This document shows, piece by piece, positions 1 to 7,828 of a stretch of 64,000 nt of DNA. The DNA is from Undibacterium sp. GTDB taxonomy: Bacteria > Pseudomonadota > Gammaproteobacteria > Burkholderiales > Burkholderiaceae_D. How positions within the stretch are numbered: position 1 is the stretch's first letter; the number at the start of each line of letters is the position of its first letter. The position numbers were made by a program, and so were the translations under genes. The stretch covers positions 1-64,000 of the forward strand of contig NZ_JAUSFI010000014.1 of the NCBI RefSeq assembly GCF_030651495.1, written 5' to 3'. Under the pieces are notes generated by a model. That model had not been told where the DNA came from, ran no database searches, and saw nothing but the letters and a program-made list of their open reading frames with translations.

Positions 1-111
1 CTGGCGAACTATCTTGGCTGGCGTCGCTTGCTTGATCGATGCAAAGACATGGCGACACCGCAACAGTTCTTGTTTCATGCTTTGCGAACGGAGTATCAAC
101 AGATAACCTGA
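1..111 (+). CDS. C-terminal fragment of a transposase-like protein (cut by window edge)
   Basis: An open frame runs from base 1 to a TGA at 109-111 and encodes about 36 residues containing the string ANYLGWRRLLDR. An (A/P)NYLxWxR motif near the C-terminus recalls IS1595/ISXO2-type DDE transposases, but this is from memory and the piece is very short. The start lies outside the window. The 74-bp repeat at 130-203 begins 18 bp after the stop, so it could be related to the end of such an element. It could equally be the tail of an unrelated protein. Confidence 0.4.
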   Translation: MANYLGWRRLLDRCKDMATPQQFLFHALRTEYQQIT

Positions 112-129
112 ACATAGCCCAGGAAATCA

Positions 130-203
130 TATACTCCCCCCAGGTATATAAACAAGCGCGCATGGTTATTGCGCAATAGGTAGTGAATTTACCTATACCC
201 CCC
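130..203 (-). repeat. 74-bp dispersed intergenic element, copy 1
   Basis: Read on the minus strand, this segment aligns without gaps to 6549-6622 on the plus strand. I count 44 of 74 identical positions, clustered in blocks: GGGG-GTAT at the start, then CGCAATA, GCGCGC, ATATAC and AGTATA at identical spacings. It contains TATACT-C6 and TATACCCCCC tracts and ends 17 bp before the ATG at 221. The T/A-rich arms around a C/G run resemble operators of CsoR/RcnR/FrmR-type repressors, but no such regulator gene is in the window. It may instead be a small mobile or structured element. Confidence 0.6.
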
Positions 204-220
204 TAAAAATACGTAAATTA

Positions 221-523
221 ATGGCGGAGACAGAATTGGATTGCTATATTTACTTTAAGACGGCACAAGAACATGCGCCAGCTGTTTTGGCACAGGTAAC
301 AAAGATACAAAAAATACTGATTGAGCAATTGAATATCCGTATGCAATTGCAACGTCGCCCTGACGCAATGAATGGCTTGTACACATGGATGGAGGTTTAT
401 CGTCAAATACCTAGCGATTTTGAAGCTAGTCTTAGCGCCATCGTCAATCAAAGCAGTTTAATGCCGCTAATTCAGGGCGAACGTCATGCGGAATATTTTA
501 TGGATGCCATTTCATGTGCCTGA
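221..523 (+). CDS. DUF4936 family protein
   Basis: This 100-residue protein has a short beta-strand start (LDCYIYFK), a middle helix rich in Gln/Leu/Arg (IRMQLQRRP) and a YTWMEVY segment. That pattern fits the small DUF4936 family found beside NRDE-domain genes in Burkholderiales; function is unknown. No signal peptide or membrane segment is visible, so it should be cytoplasmic. The ATG at 221 has no clear Shine-Dalgarno sequence and follows the 74-bp element closely. Its last 10 bases overlap the start of the NRDE gene in another frame, so the two are probably translationally coupled. Confidence 0.72.
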   Translation: MAETELDCYIYFKTAQEHAPAVLAQVTKIQKILIEQLNIRMQLQRRPDAMNGLYTWMEVYRQIPSDFEASLSAIVNQSSLMPLIQGERHAEYFMDAISCA

Positions 524-1260
524 TTGTATTTGCCTGGAAATTAATTCCATCGATTCCCTTAATTGTTGCCAGTAACCGCGATGAATACTACGATCGCCCT
601 GCAGCACCGGCTAGTTGGTGGGAGCGCTCGCCGCAGATCTTTGGCGGACGCGATTTGCAATCGGGCGGTAGCTGGATGGGGGTGGCGACGAACGATGCCG
701 ACAATCAGCAAGCCATTAAATTTGCCGCCATTACCAATATCCGGGCACCATCAGAAACACGTTTGGATGCCCCATCCAGAGGTGAGTTAGTCGCCAATTA
801 CCTGAGCAATCCACTATCGGCGCAAGACTATATTGCATCAATCCAAGACCAGGCAGATCGCTACAATGGATTCAATCTGCTGGTCGGCGATCAAGATGAA
901 CTGATCTGGTTTTCGAATCGCAAGCGGGAAGATGTGCGTAATGGAAAACCATTGCCGCCCGGAATTTACGGCATCTCGAATGCGTCTTTGGATACGCCTT
1001 GGCCCAAGGTCGTGAAAACCAAGGCCGAATTTGCCAGCCTGATTTGCCAGCGCGCGCCAGAAGACGCTTATTTTGAAATGTTATCAAATACCACGCAGGC
1101 ACCCGATTGCCGCTTACCGGATACCGGCGTCAGTTTCGAGATGGAAAGATTGTTATCCTCGGTATGCATAGAATCACCAAGCTATGGAACCCGGGTCTCA
1201 AATCTGATAAAAATTCACGCCCATCTTCCGGTAGAATTTTACGAAAAAATTATCCGTTGA
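514..1260 (+). CDS. NRDE family protein (TANGO2/DUF833)
   Basis: A 248-residue cytoplasmic protein that opens MCLIVFAW and carries the signature NRDE at residues 21-24, followed by YYDRP. The same N-terminus defines the NRDE/TANGO2 family, in which Cys2 is conserved. Length matches bacterial members (about 250). Other family features are GGRDLQSGGSWMGV near residue 45 and GYGISNASLDTPWPKV in the middle. Bacterial function is not established; eukaryotic TANGO2 is linked to heme and lipid trafficking. It overlaps the DUF4936 gene by 10 bp and converges on hom across a hairpin-bearing gap. Confidence 0.85.
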   Translation: MCLIVFAWKLIPSIPLIVASNRDEYYDRPAAPASWWERSPQIFGGRDLQSGGSWMGVATNDADNQQAIKFAAITNIRAPSETRLDAPSRGELVANYLSNPLSAQDYIASIQDQADRYNGFNLLVGDQDELIWFSNRKREDVRNGKPLPPGIYGISNASLDTPWPKVVKTKAEFASLICQRAPEDAYFEMLSNTTQAPDCRLPDTGVSFEMERLLSSVCIESPSYGTRVSNLIKIHAHLPVEFYEKIIR

Positions 1261-1297
1261 AAGCAAAAAATCTTTCATGCGAGGATCGCTCAGATAT

Positions 1298-1336
1298 GAA
1301 AATGGCGAGATATCTTATGGATATCTCGCCATTTTC
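1298..1336. terminator. Perfect 17-bp inverted repeat between convergent genes
   Basis: The arms GAAAATGGCGAGATATC (1298-1314) and its exact reverse complement (1320-1336) flank a 5-base loop. The hairpin sits between the NRDE gene and hom, which converge, so a bidirectional terminator is the simplest reading. A clean T-run does not follow directly. A second small hairpin (TTGCC/GGCAA, about 1339-1354) with an A-run comes next. Confidence 0.6.
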
Positions 1337-1370
1337 AAGTTGCCTCTTAAGGCAAAAAGCGTTTAAGTAA

Positions 1371-1420
1371 AATTAAATAAGTTTAAATAAGTTTAAATAA
1401 GTTTAAATAAGTTTAAATAA
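1371..1420. repeat. 10-bp tandem repeat GTTTAAATAA
   Basis: Four exact head-to-tail copies of GTTTAAATAA occupy 1381-1420, preceded by a degenerate copy (AATTAAATAA, 1371-1380). The array directly abuts the hom stop codon, which begins at 1421 on the minus strand. It is a simple-sequence array of helical-turn period, in the 3' UTR of hom. No function can be assigned. Confidence 0.9.
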
Positions 1421-2731
1421 TCAACTCAGCTCTTCCAAACGCAATTTGGTCACCGCGCCAAACACCGAAGACAGTGCCTCGATTTTTGTGATCGCAGCGA
1501 GAATGTTTTTTTCCTGCGTCTGATGGGTCAGCATTACGATATCGGTGCGCGATTCGCCTTCTGCCGGCTCTTTTTGCAACATAGCGTCTATCGATATCGA
1601 AGATTCCGCCAGTATTCTGGTGACATCTGCCAACACCCCCGCCTGGTCTGCCACGTGCATGCGCAGATAGTAGCTGGTAACGATTTCTGACATCGGCAAA
1701 ATCGCCAAATCACTCATTGCATCTGGCTGGAAAGCCAGATGTGGCACACGGTGCTCAGGATCGGCAGTAGCGAGGCGAGTAATATCGACCAGATCGGCAA
1801 TCACCGCAGAAGCGGTAGGCTCGGCACCCGCGCCTTTGCCATAATACAGCGTCGCGCCGACAGCATCTCCCTGCACCAGCACCGCATTCATGGCGCCCTC
1901 GACGTTCGCAATCAGGCGTTTTTCCGGGATCAAGGTCGGGTGCACGCGCAATTCGATACCCTTGTCGCTACGCTTGGTAATGCCCAGCAATTTGATGCGA
2001 TAGCCCAATTGTTCGGCATAACGAATGTCGATTGCCTCTAACTTGGTAATACCTTCGACGTGCGCTTTATCAAACTGCATAGGAATACCATAAGCGATCG
2101 ATGCCATGATCGTCGCCTTGTGCGCAGCATCGATACCTTCGATATCAAAAGTCGGGTCCGCTTCGGCGTAACCTAGTGCCTGCGCTTCTTTTAATGCAGT
2201 GGCAAAATCCAAGCCCTTGTCACGCATTTCAGACAAGATAAAATTGGTCGTGCCGTTGATGATGCCGGCAATCCATTGAATGCGGTTGGCGGTCAAGCCT
2301 TCACGCAGGGCCTTAATGATAGGAATACCGCCGGCAACCGCGGCTTCAAATGCCACCATCACGCCTTTTTCTTGCGCAGCCTTGAAAATTTCATTGCCAT
2401 GGGTAGCCAGCAAAGCCTTGTTGGCAGTGACGACATGCTTGCCGTTGGCAATCGCTTTCAAGACCAAATCTTTGGCAATGCCGTAGCCGCCTATCAATTC
2501 AATGACGATGTCAATATCAGGATGATTAACGACTAAATTGGCATCATTGACGACTTCACATTCGCCATTGGTCAGTTCACGTGCACGTTCCACATTCAAG
2601 TCTGCCACCATCGTAATTTCAATAGCACGGCCAGCGCGACGCATAATCTCTTCTTGATTACGCTTTAAAACGTTAAATGTGCCGGAACCGACAGTGCCTA
2701 TACCTAACAGACCTACTTTGATGGGTTTCAT
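1421..2731 (-). CDS. hom: Homoserine dehydrogenase
   Basis: The enzyme reduces L-aspartate semialdehyde to L-homoserine with NAD(P)H, the branch step to threonine and methionine. At 436 residues it is the monofunctional ACT-containing form. Visible features are the N-terminal nucleotide loop GIGTVG (10-15), VTANKALLATHG near residue 105, the substrate-binding INGTTNFIL around 160, EADPTFDIEG near 190, and a C-terminal ACT domain (about 350-436, beginning SYYLRMHVADQAGVLADV) that normally gives threonine feedback inhibition. It follows alaA on the same strand after 56 bp and may be cotranscribed. thrC is not in the adjacent position usual in Burkholderiales. Confidence 0.96.
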   Translation of the reverse strand: MKPIKVGLLGIGTVGSGTFNVLKRNQEEIMRRAGRAIEITMVADLNVERARELTNGECEVVNDANLVVNHPDIDIVIELIGGYGIAKDLVLKAIANGKHVVTANKALLATHGNEIFKAAQEKGVMVAFEAAVAGGIPIIKALREGLTANRIQWIAGIINGTTNFILSEMRDKGLDFATALKEAQALGYAEADPTFDIEGIDAAHKATIMASIAYGIPMQFDKAHVEGITKLEAIDIRYAEQLGYRIKLLGITKRSDKGIELRVHPTLIPEKRLIANVEGAMNAVLVQGDAVGATLYYGKGAGAEPTASAVIADLVDITRLATADPEHRVPHLAFQPDAMSDLAILPMSEIVTSYYLRMHVADQAGVLADVTRILAESSISIDAMLQKEPAEGESRTDIVMLTHQTQEKNILAAITKIEALSSVFGAVTKLRLEELS

Positions 2732-2787
2732 ATTGTTTTCGCTAAGTGCTGATTAAAATTAAAACAAGTAATGCATAAAAAAACTAA

Positions 2788-4032
2788 TTAATTCGTGCCA
2801 TGGCGCTTGCGATAGCCTTCCAAGAAATTCGCAATCCGTCCGAATGCTTCAGTCAGGTCATCTGAATTAGGCAAAAACACCACGCGGAAATGATCTGGAT
2901 TAATCCAGTTAAAACCGGTGCCCTGGACCAGCAACACGCGCTGCTCGGTGAGCAATTCATGAATAAATTCCTGATCGTCCTTGATCGGGTACATCTCTGG
3001 ATCGAGTTTGGGGAACATGTACAGCGCCGCTTTTGGTTTCACGCAAGTGACGCCCGGTATGGCCGTCAACAACTTGTGCGCCAAATCGCGTTGTTTAAGC
3101 AGGCGACCGCCAGGGCCGACCAGCTCATTGATGCTTTGATGCCCACCCAGCGCAGTCTGGATCGCAAATTGGCCCGGCGCATTAGAACACAGACGCATGG
3201 AAGCGAGCATGTTCAGGCCCTCGATATAGTCTTTGGCATGTTTTTTCTCGCCCGACACCACCATCCAGCCTGCGCGATAGCCGCAAGAGCGATAGTTTTT
3301 CGACAAACCGTTAAATGTCAAAAACAGGACGTCATCTGCCAGTGAAGCGATGGAGGTATGGGTGGCTTCATCGTACAAAGTTTTATCATAAATTTCGTCG
3401 GCAAACACAATCAACTGATGTTGACGCGCCACATCAACAATTTGTTGCAAGACTTCTACCGGATACAAGGCCCCGGTCGGATTATTGGGGTTGATCACAA
3501 CAATCGCCTTGGTATTTGGCGTAATTTTTCGCTTAATGTCCTCGATATCCGGCATCCAGTCGGCGCTTTCATCACAGACATAATGCACAGGCTTACCACC
3601 TGATAAACTGACCGCGGCCGTCCACAACGGATAATCAGGTGCGGGCACTAACACCTCATCGCCACTATTGAGCAAGGCATTCATCCCCATCACGATCAAC
3701 TCGGAGGCGCCGTTGCCGATATAGATATCCTCAATAGTCACACCACGGATATACTTTTCTTGCGTGTAATGCATGATGGACTTGCGTGGCGCGAACATTC
3801 CCTTGGAATCCGTGTAGCCCGCCGCATTGTGCATATTAAGGATCATATCCTGCACAATTTCATCTGGCGGATCAAAGTTGAATACCGCCAGATTACCAAT
3901 ATTTAATTTGATAATTCTATGGCCGTCCTCCTCCATCTGCTTGGCTTTTTCCATCACGGGGCCGCGGATGTCATAGCAGACGTTAGCAAGTTTTTGGGAT
4001 TTCTTTATAGGTCGCACGGGGCAATCTTTCAA
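2788..4032 (-). CDS. alaA: Alanine-synthesising aminotransferase (AlaA type)
   Basis: A PLP-dependent fold-type I aminotransferase (class I/II) that transfers an amino group, typically glutamate to pyruvate, to make alanine. Long strings match remembered E. coli AlaA, including NVCYDIRGPV, GYTDSKGMF, VPAPDYPLWTAAVSLSGGK, INPNNPTGA, FADEIYDK and FNGLSK, where the Lys (about residue 245) binds PLP. NIGNLAVF replaces the usual NIGNPAPF. The frame opens with TTG at 4032, giving 414 residues; no good Shine-Dalgarno precedes it, and an in-frame GTG six codons downstream would fit the E. coli N-terminus better. It lies upstream of hom on the same strand. Confidence 0.92.
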   Translation of the reverse strand: MKDCPVRPIKKSQKLANVCYDIRGPVMEKAKQMEEDGHRIIKLNIGNLAVFNFDPPDEIVQDMILNMHNAAGYTDSKGMFAPRKSIMHYTQEKYIRGVTIEDIYIGNGASELIVMGMNALLNSGDEVLVPAPDYPLWTAAVSLSGGKPVHYVCDESADWMPDIEDIKRKITPNTKAIVVINPNNPTGALYPVEVLQQIVDVARQHQLIVFADEIYDKTLYDEATHTSIASLADDVLFLTFNGLSKNYRSCGYRAGWMVVSGEKKHAKDYIEGLNMLASMRLCSNAPGQFAIQTALGGHQSINELVGPGGRLLKQRDLAHKLLTAIPGVTCVKPKAALYMFPKLDPEMYPIKDDQEFIHELLTEQRVLLVQGTGFNWINPDHFRVVFLPNSDDLTEAFGRIANFLEGYRKRHGTN

Positions 4033-4299
4033 CGGATGGTACTAATATTGTCGTAATTTGGCGCATAGGTGTCGCAAAATGCTGCACTGCCGAACTCCCC
4101 ATTCTGCCCAATGCGCTCCGTTTTATCAATCCGTTTTGCGAAATTGTCGAATATTCTTTGCTTTTGATACGATATTTCAGTCAAAAAAGGGCATTTATCA
4201 GGCAAATATCAGAAACAAAAATCTCTCGCGTTAGTGAGAGCAAGGGATGAGAAACGAGAGGAAACGGAAAGAAAATAAATTGGCAAAAATGAAGCATTC

Positions 4300-4329
4300 T
4301 TGAATCTGCATACGGAAAAAAGCTACAAT
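4300..4329 (+). promoter_or_regulatory. Candidate sigma70 promoter for the Mth938-arnT pair
   Basis: TTGAAT (4300-4305) and TACAAT (4324-4329) are separated by 18 bp, about 100 bp upstream of the ATG at 4429. This is the best promoter-like pair I see in the 396-bp gap between alaA and the Mth938-like gene. The rest of that gap (4033-4299) holds no convincing gene. Confidence 0.45.
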
Positions 4330-4360
4330 GCGGCAATTCTCCTACTAACCCTCGCCTTAT

Positions 4361-4400
4361 ATACGCATACATACGGATACATACGGATACATACGCATGA
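4361..4400. repeat. 10-bp tandem repeat ATACGNATAC
   Basis: Four consecutive 10-bp units of the form ATACG(C/G)ATAC fill 4361-4400, the last ending ATGA rather than ATAC. The array falls in the predicted 5' UTR between the promoter at 4300-4329 and the ATG at 4429. Its unit length equals that of the unrelated array at 1381-1420. Confidence 0.85.
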
Positions 4401-4428
4401 TGTTTATAGAAGACCTTAAATTAGTCCT

Positions 4429-4806
4429 ATGAAGCTACATCCCACGATTACTCAGCGCTACCAAACTGTGACCGCCTATGACGAGCATGGCATAGAACTC
4501 AATGCACAACGATTTGAACATAGCCTGATCGTACTACCTGAAGTGCCTCCCGTTCCCTGGCCGGTCGATCAGTTCGATCAGTTAACTACTGCGCATTTTG
4601 AACAAATCGCGGCCACCATGCCCGATGTGGTGATACTTGGCACCGGAAAAAAACAGCGTTTTGTCCATCCCAAATTAATCGCGGCACTGACTGCGCGCCA
4701 CAAGGGCGTGGAATGCATGGATAACCAAGCCGCTTGCCGCACCTACAATATCCTGATGGCCGAAGGGCGCAAAGTCGCGCTAGCCTTGATTATGGAAGCA
4801 GCATGA
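4429..4806 (+). CDS. Mth938-like domain protein (DUF498/NDUFAF3 type)
   Basis: A 125-residue cytoplasmic protein with the Mth938 fold signature: VTAYDEHGIELN near the N-terminus, VVILGTGKKQRF around residue 70, and VECMDNQAACRTYNILMAEGRKVALALI at the end. The human homologue NDUFAF3 assists complex I assembly, but the bacterial role is unknown. Length is normal. Its stop overlaps the arnT start as ATGA (4803-4806), so the two are translationally coupled. The link with lipid A modification is positional only; in many betaproteobacteria this gene simply neighbours a GT39 gene. Confidence 0.85.
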   Translation: MKLHPTITQRYQTVTAYDEHGIELNAQRFEHSLIVLPEVPPVPWPVDQFDQLTTAHFEQIAATMPDVVILGTGKKQRFVHPKLIAALTARHKGVECMDNQAACRTYNILMAEGRKVALALIMEAA

Positions 4807-6494
4807 AGCAAATATCTTCGCCCTACGATTCGCCGCGCACGCTATGGCTGATTGTCATCGGCTTCTTGCTGGTCTGGTTTTACATGCTGGGCGCGCGCAC
4901 CCTGGTTCCGACCGACGAAGGCCGCTATGCGGAAATGGCGCGTGAGATGCTGGTGACCGGCGACTGGATTACGCCACGCTTAAACGGCATTAAGTATTTT
5001 GAAAAACCGCCGTTGCAAGCATGGATGAATGTCATCACATTCGAAATGTTTGGCCTGGGTGACTGGCAAGCCAGGCTGTGGACGGGACTGTGCGGCTTAC
5101 TTAGCATCGCCCTGGTCGCACACACGGGACGCAAGGTGTTTAATGCAAGAATAGGCATTAATGCGGCACTGGTGCTGGGCTCCAGCCTATTGTGGGCGGC
5201 ATCGTCACATTACAATTCACTCGATATGGCCGTCGCTGCGATGATGTCCATCAGCCTGTGCGGCCTATTGCTGAGCCAGCGCCAGCAGGCAACTGCCGCA
5301 GAACAAAGAAACGGCATGGTGCTGTGCTGGGTAGGTATGGCGCTGGCCGTGCTGAGCAAAGGCTTGATCGGCGTCGTTCTTCCAGGTGCGGTGCTGATTA
5401 TCTACACCTTTGTGGCGCGCGACTGGTCTATCTGGAAACGGCTGCACATGGGCAAGGGCTTGTTGATTTTTTTTGCCATCGTGAGCCCCTGGTTTATTCT
5501 GGTCGCCCTGAAAAACCCCGAGCATCCACACTTTTTTTTCATCCACGAGCATCTGCAACGCTTTACCAGTAACGTCCATAAACGCTATCAACCGGCCTAC
5601 TTTTTCATCGCCATTTTAGCCTTGGGTATTTTTCCCTGGCTGGGCCTGCTGTTGCAAGGAATGTGGTCGGCGCTAAAAAAAGAGCCTGCCGGATTTCAGC
5701 CTAAAAAAATGTTGCTGGTCTGGAGCGCATTTATCTTTGTATTTTTTAGCATTTCCAATTCCAAGCTGACGGGCTACATCCTGCCCATCTTCCCGTCACT
5801 GGCACTGCTGATTGCGCTCCAGCTAGAATCAGCTTCGAGTAAAAGCTTGCGCTTTGCCGCAGGCTTATTGACGGTGACAGGATTAGGCGGGCTCGCTTTC
5901 GTATTGATGGCACCAGCCAAACTGGCTGCCATGGCAATGCCGCCGATAGAACTTGCCCTGAACCAGGCCTTTTTACCGTGGCTGATGGCCGCCTGCCTGA
6001 TCACTATCGTCGGCGGCTTGCTGGCGATAGTGATGCTCAACCGGCAGAAAGACTGGGCCATCATCAGCATGGCGCTGGCAGGCTTTATCGCCGGGCAAAC
6101 CCTGATGCTAGGCTATGAGCCGTGGGGTTATTACCGCGCTGGTTTGTTGCATCTAAAAGCGATTCAGGCCGAGCTGAAACCCGACACGCCGATTTACTCA
6201 GTCGGCATGTACGAGCAATGCCTGCCGTTCTACCTTGGGCGTACGCTGATACTGGTCGAGCACGCGGACGAACTCGAATTCGGACTGGAGCAACAACCCG
6301 AGTTATGGATACCGAAACGCAGCGACTTTATCCAAAAATGGCGTGCGGATAACGCCAATCACAAGCCCGCCATCGCCATTTTGCGGCCGCAGGTCTATGA
6401 AGACATGTTGCAACAACAGGTGCCGATGCGGATAATTGCACAAGACCCTAAGCGGATGATCGTTTCGAATCAAATTGACACGATAAAAAAATAA
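4803..6494 (+). CDS. arnT: Lipid A aminoarabinose transferase, ArnT-like (GT39)
   Basis: An inner-membrane glycosyltransferase of the GT39/PMT superfamily, expected to move L-Ara4N from undecaprenyl phosphate to lipid A phosphates at the periplasmic face, lowering affinity for polymyxin and cationic peptides. I take the ATG at 4803, which forms an ATGA overlap with the preceding gene, giving 563 residues; a longer in-frame extension from 4734 is unlikely. About a dozen hydrophobic helices are visible. The first periplasmic loop holds VPTDEGRYAEMAREM, where the Asp-Glu pair is the conserved catalytic region. arnB to arnD follow on the same strand after a 149-bp gap, supporting the substrate assignment. 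Confidence 0.85.
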   Translation: MKQISSPYDSPRTLWLIVIGFLLVWFYMLGARTLVPTDEGRYAEMAREMLVTGDWITPRLNGIKYFEKPPLQAWMNVITFEMFGLGDWQARLWTGLCGLLSIALVAHTGRKVFNARIGINAALVLGSSLLWAASSHYNSLDMAVAAMMSISLCGLLLSQRQQATAAEQRNGMVLCWVGMALAVLSKGLIGVVLPGAVLIIYTFVARDWSIWKRLHMGKGLLIFFAIVSPWFILVALKNPEHPHFFFIHEHLQRFTSNVHKRYQPAYFFIAILALGIFPWLGLLLQGMWSALKKEPAGFQPKKMLLVWSAFIFVFFSISNSKLTGYILPIFPSLALLIALQLESASSKSLRFAAGLLTVTGLGGLAFVLMAPAKLAAMAMPPIELALNQAFLPWLMAACLITIVGGLLAIVMLNRQKDWAIISMALAGFIAGQTLMLGYEPWGYYRAGLLHLKAIQAELKPDTPIYSVGMYEQCLPFYLGRTLILVEHADELEFGLEQQPELWIPKRSDFIQKWRADNANHKPAIAILRPQVYEDMLQQQVPMRIIAQDPKRMIVSNQIDTIKK

Positions 6495-6548
6495 CCGCTC
6501 TTAGCATGACAAGCGCCTTCACGCCACTCTGCCAAGCATCAATAAAAT

Positions 6549-6622
6549 GGGGAGTATGTGTGAAAACACCATATCATACGCAATAGAATAGCGCGCATTA
6601 AAATATACTCACCCCCAGTATA
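6549..6622 (+). repeat. 74-bp dispersed intergenic element, copy 2
   Basis: This is the inverted partner of 130-203, with the same block order and spacing. It contains GGGGAGTAT, a small GTGT-GAAA-ACAC hairpin, CGCAATA, GCGCGC and a compact palindrome TATACT-CACCCCC-AGTATA (6605-6622). It ends 21 bp before the arnB ATG, so it must lie in or beside the arnB promoter/leader. It is either an operator region shared with the DUF4936 gene or a small repeat sequence. Confidence 0.6.
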
Positions 6623-6643
6623 AAGATAAATATAGGATCGTTA

Positions 6644-7771
6644 ATGACTACAGCCCTGCCCTTCCTGCCATTCACTAAACCGACTATCGATGAAGAAACT
6701 ATTGCGGCCGTGGGCAATGTATTGCGCTCAGGCTGGTTGACCAGCGGCCCGAATGTACAGGCACTGGAAGCCCAGTTATCCGAATATTTCGGCGGCCGTC
6801 CGGTACGTACTTTTAACTCCGGCACCTGCACCATGGAAATCGCGCTGCGCATTGCCGGCATCGGCGCCGGCGATGAAGTCATTACCACGCCCAATTCGTG
6901 GGTCGCCACCGCCAATGTCATCATCGAAGTCGGCGCGACGCCGGTATTTGTCGATATCGATCCACGCAGCCACAATATCGATCTCGACAAGCTGGAAGCG
7001 GCGATCACGCCCGCTACCCGCGCAATTATCCCGGTGCATATGTGCGGCCTGCCCTGCGACATGGATAAACTGTACGCCATCGCCGAAAAATACCAGCTGC
7101 GCGTCATCGAAGATGCGGCGCAAGCGATAGGCTCGGGCTGGAAAGGCAAGCGCATAGGCGCGTTCGGCGATTTTGCCTCGTTCAGTTTTCAAGTGAATAA
7201 AAACATCATGACCGGCGAAGGCGGCTGCCTGGTGCTGAACAATGCCGAGGAAGCCCGTCTGGCAGAAAAATATCGCCTGCAAGGCGTCAGCCGCAGCGGC
7301 TTGGACGGGATTGATGTCGATGTACTGGGCGGCAAATACAATATGACCGATATCGCTGCCGCCATCGGTCTGGGACAGATGAAACATCTGGCAGAATTTA
7401 ATGCCAAACGCATGGCCTTGGCCAAGTGTTACTTCGCCCAGTTTGGCACTGACTTCGAAGCAAAAACGGGGGCAGAACTCCCGATTGCCGATTTTGAGCA
7501 CTGCAACTGGCATATGTTCCATCTGGTTTTACCGGAGCGGATTAACCGCGCAGCGTTCATGCAGCAAATGCTCGATCTCGGCATTGGCCTCGGTTACCAC
7601 TATCGCGCCATTCATCTGTTCAGCTTTTATCGCGCCCGTGGCTTTACCGATGGCATGTTTCCGATTGCAGAACGCATAGGCAAACAGATCGTGACGCTGC
7701 CTTTATTTCCGGGCATGAGCGAAACCGATGTAATCAGGGTCGTCTCTGCGGTAGAATCCTGCCTTTCCTGA
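6644..7771 (+). CDS. arnB: UDP-4-amino-4-deoxy-L-arabinose aminotransferase
   Basis: A 375-residue PLP enzyme of the DegT/DnrJ/EryC1/StrS family. It converts UDP-Ara4O to UDP-L-Ara4N with glutamate as amino donor, in the cytoplasm. Diagnostic features are FLPFTKPTIDEETIAAV, the GWLTSGP stretch, FNSGTCTMEIAL, EDAAQAIGS and the PLP lysine in QVNKNIMTGEGG (Lys186). C-terminal HYRAIHLFSFYR matches remembered ArnB. It begins a run of five genes in pathway order (arnB, arnC, the two ArnA halves, arnD) with gaps of 1-57 bp, probably an operon. The 74-bp element is directly upstream. Confidence 0.94.
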   Translation: MTTALPFLPFTKPTIDEETIAAVGNVLRSGWLTSGPNVQALEAQLSEYFGGRPVRTFNSGTCTMEIALRIAGIGAGDEVITTPNSWVATANVIIEVGATPVFVDIDPRSHNIDLDKLEAAITPATRAIIPVHMCGLPCDMDKLYAIAEKYQLRVIEDAAQAIGSGWKGKRIGAFGDFASFSFQVNKNIMTGEGGCLVLNNAEEARLAEKYRLQGVSRSGLDGIDVDVLGGKYNMTDIAAAIGLGQMKHLAEFNAKRMALAKCYFAQFGTDFEAKTGAELPIADFEHCNWHMFHLVLPERINRAAFMQQMLDLGIGLGYHYRAIHLFSFYRARGFTDGMFPIAERIGKQIVTLPLFPGMSETDVIRVVSAVESCLS

Positions 7772-7828
7772 ATTTGAGCACAACTACTTGAAGTAAGCGT
7801 ATTAAGCTAAAACGATGAAGTCAAAACT

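Noticed and set aside
1371-1420. Possible CRISPR-like array
   Set aside because: Units are 10 bp with no spacers between them, so it is a simple tandem repeat.
4181-4372. 63-codon minus-strand frame
   Set aside because: It covers the promoter and repeat area, has no family-like sequence and no ribosome site.
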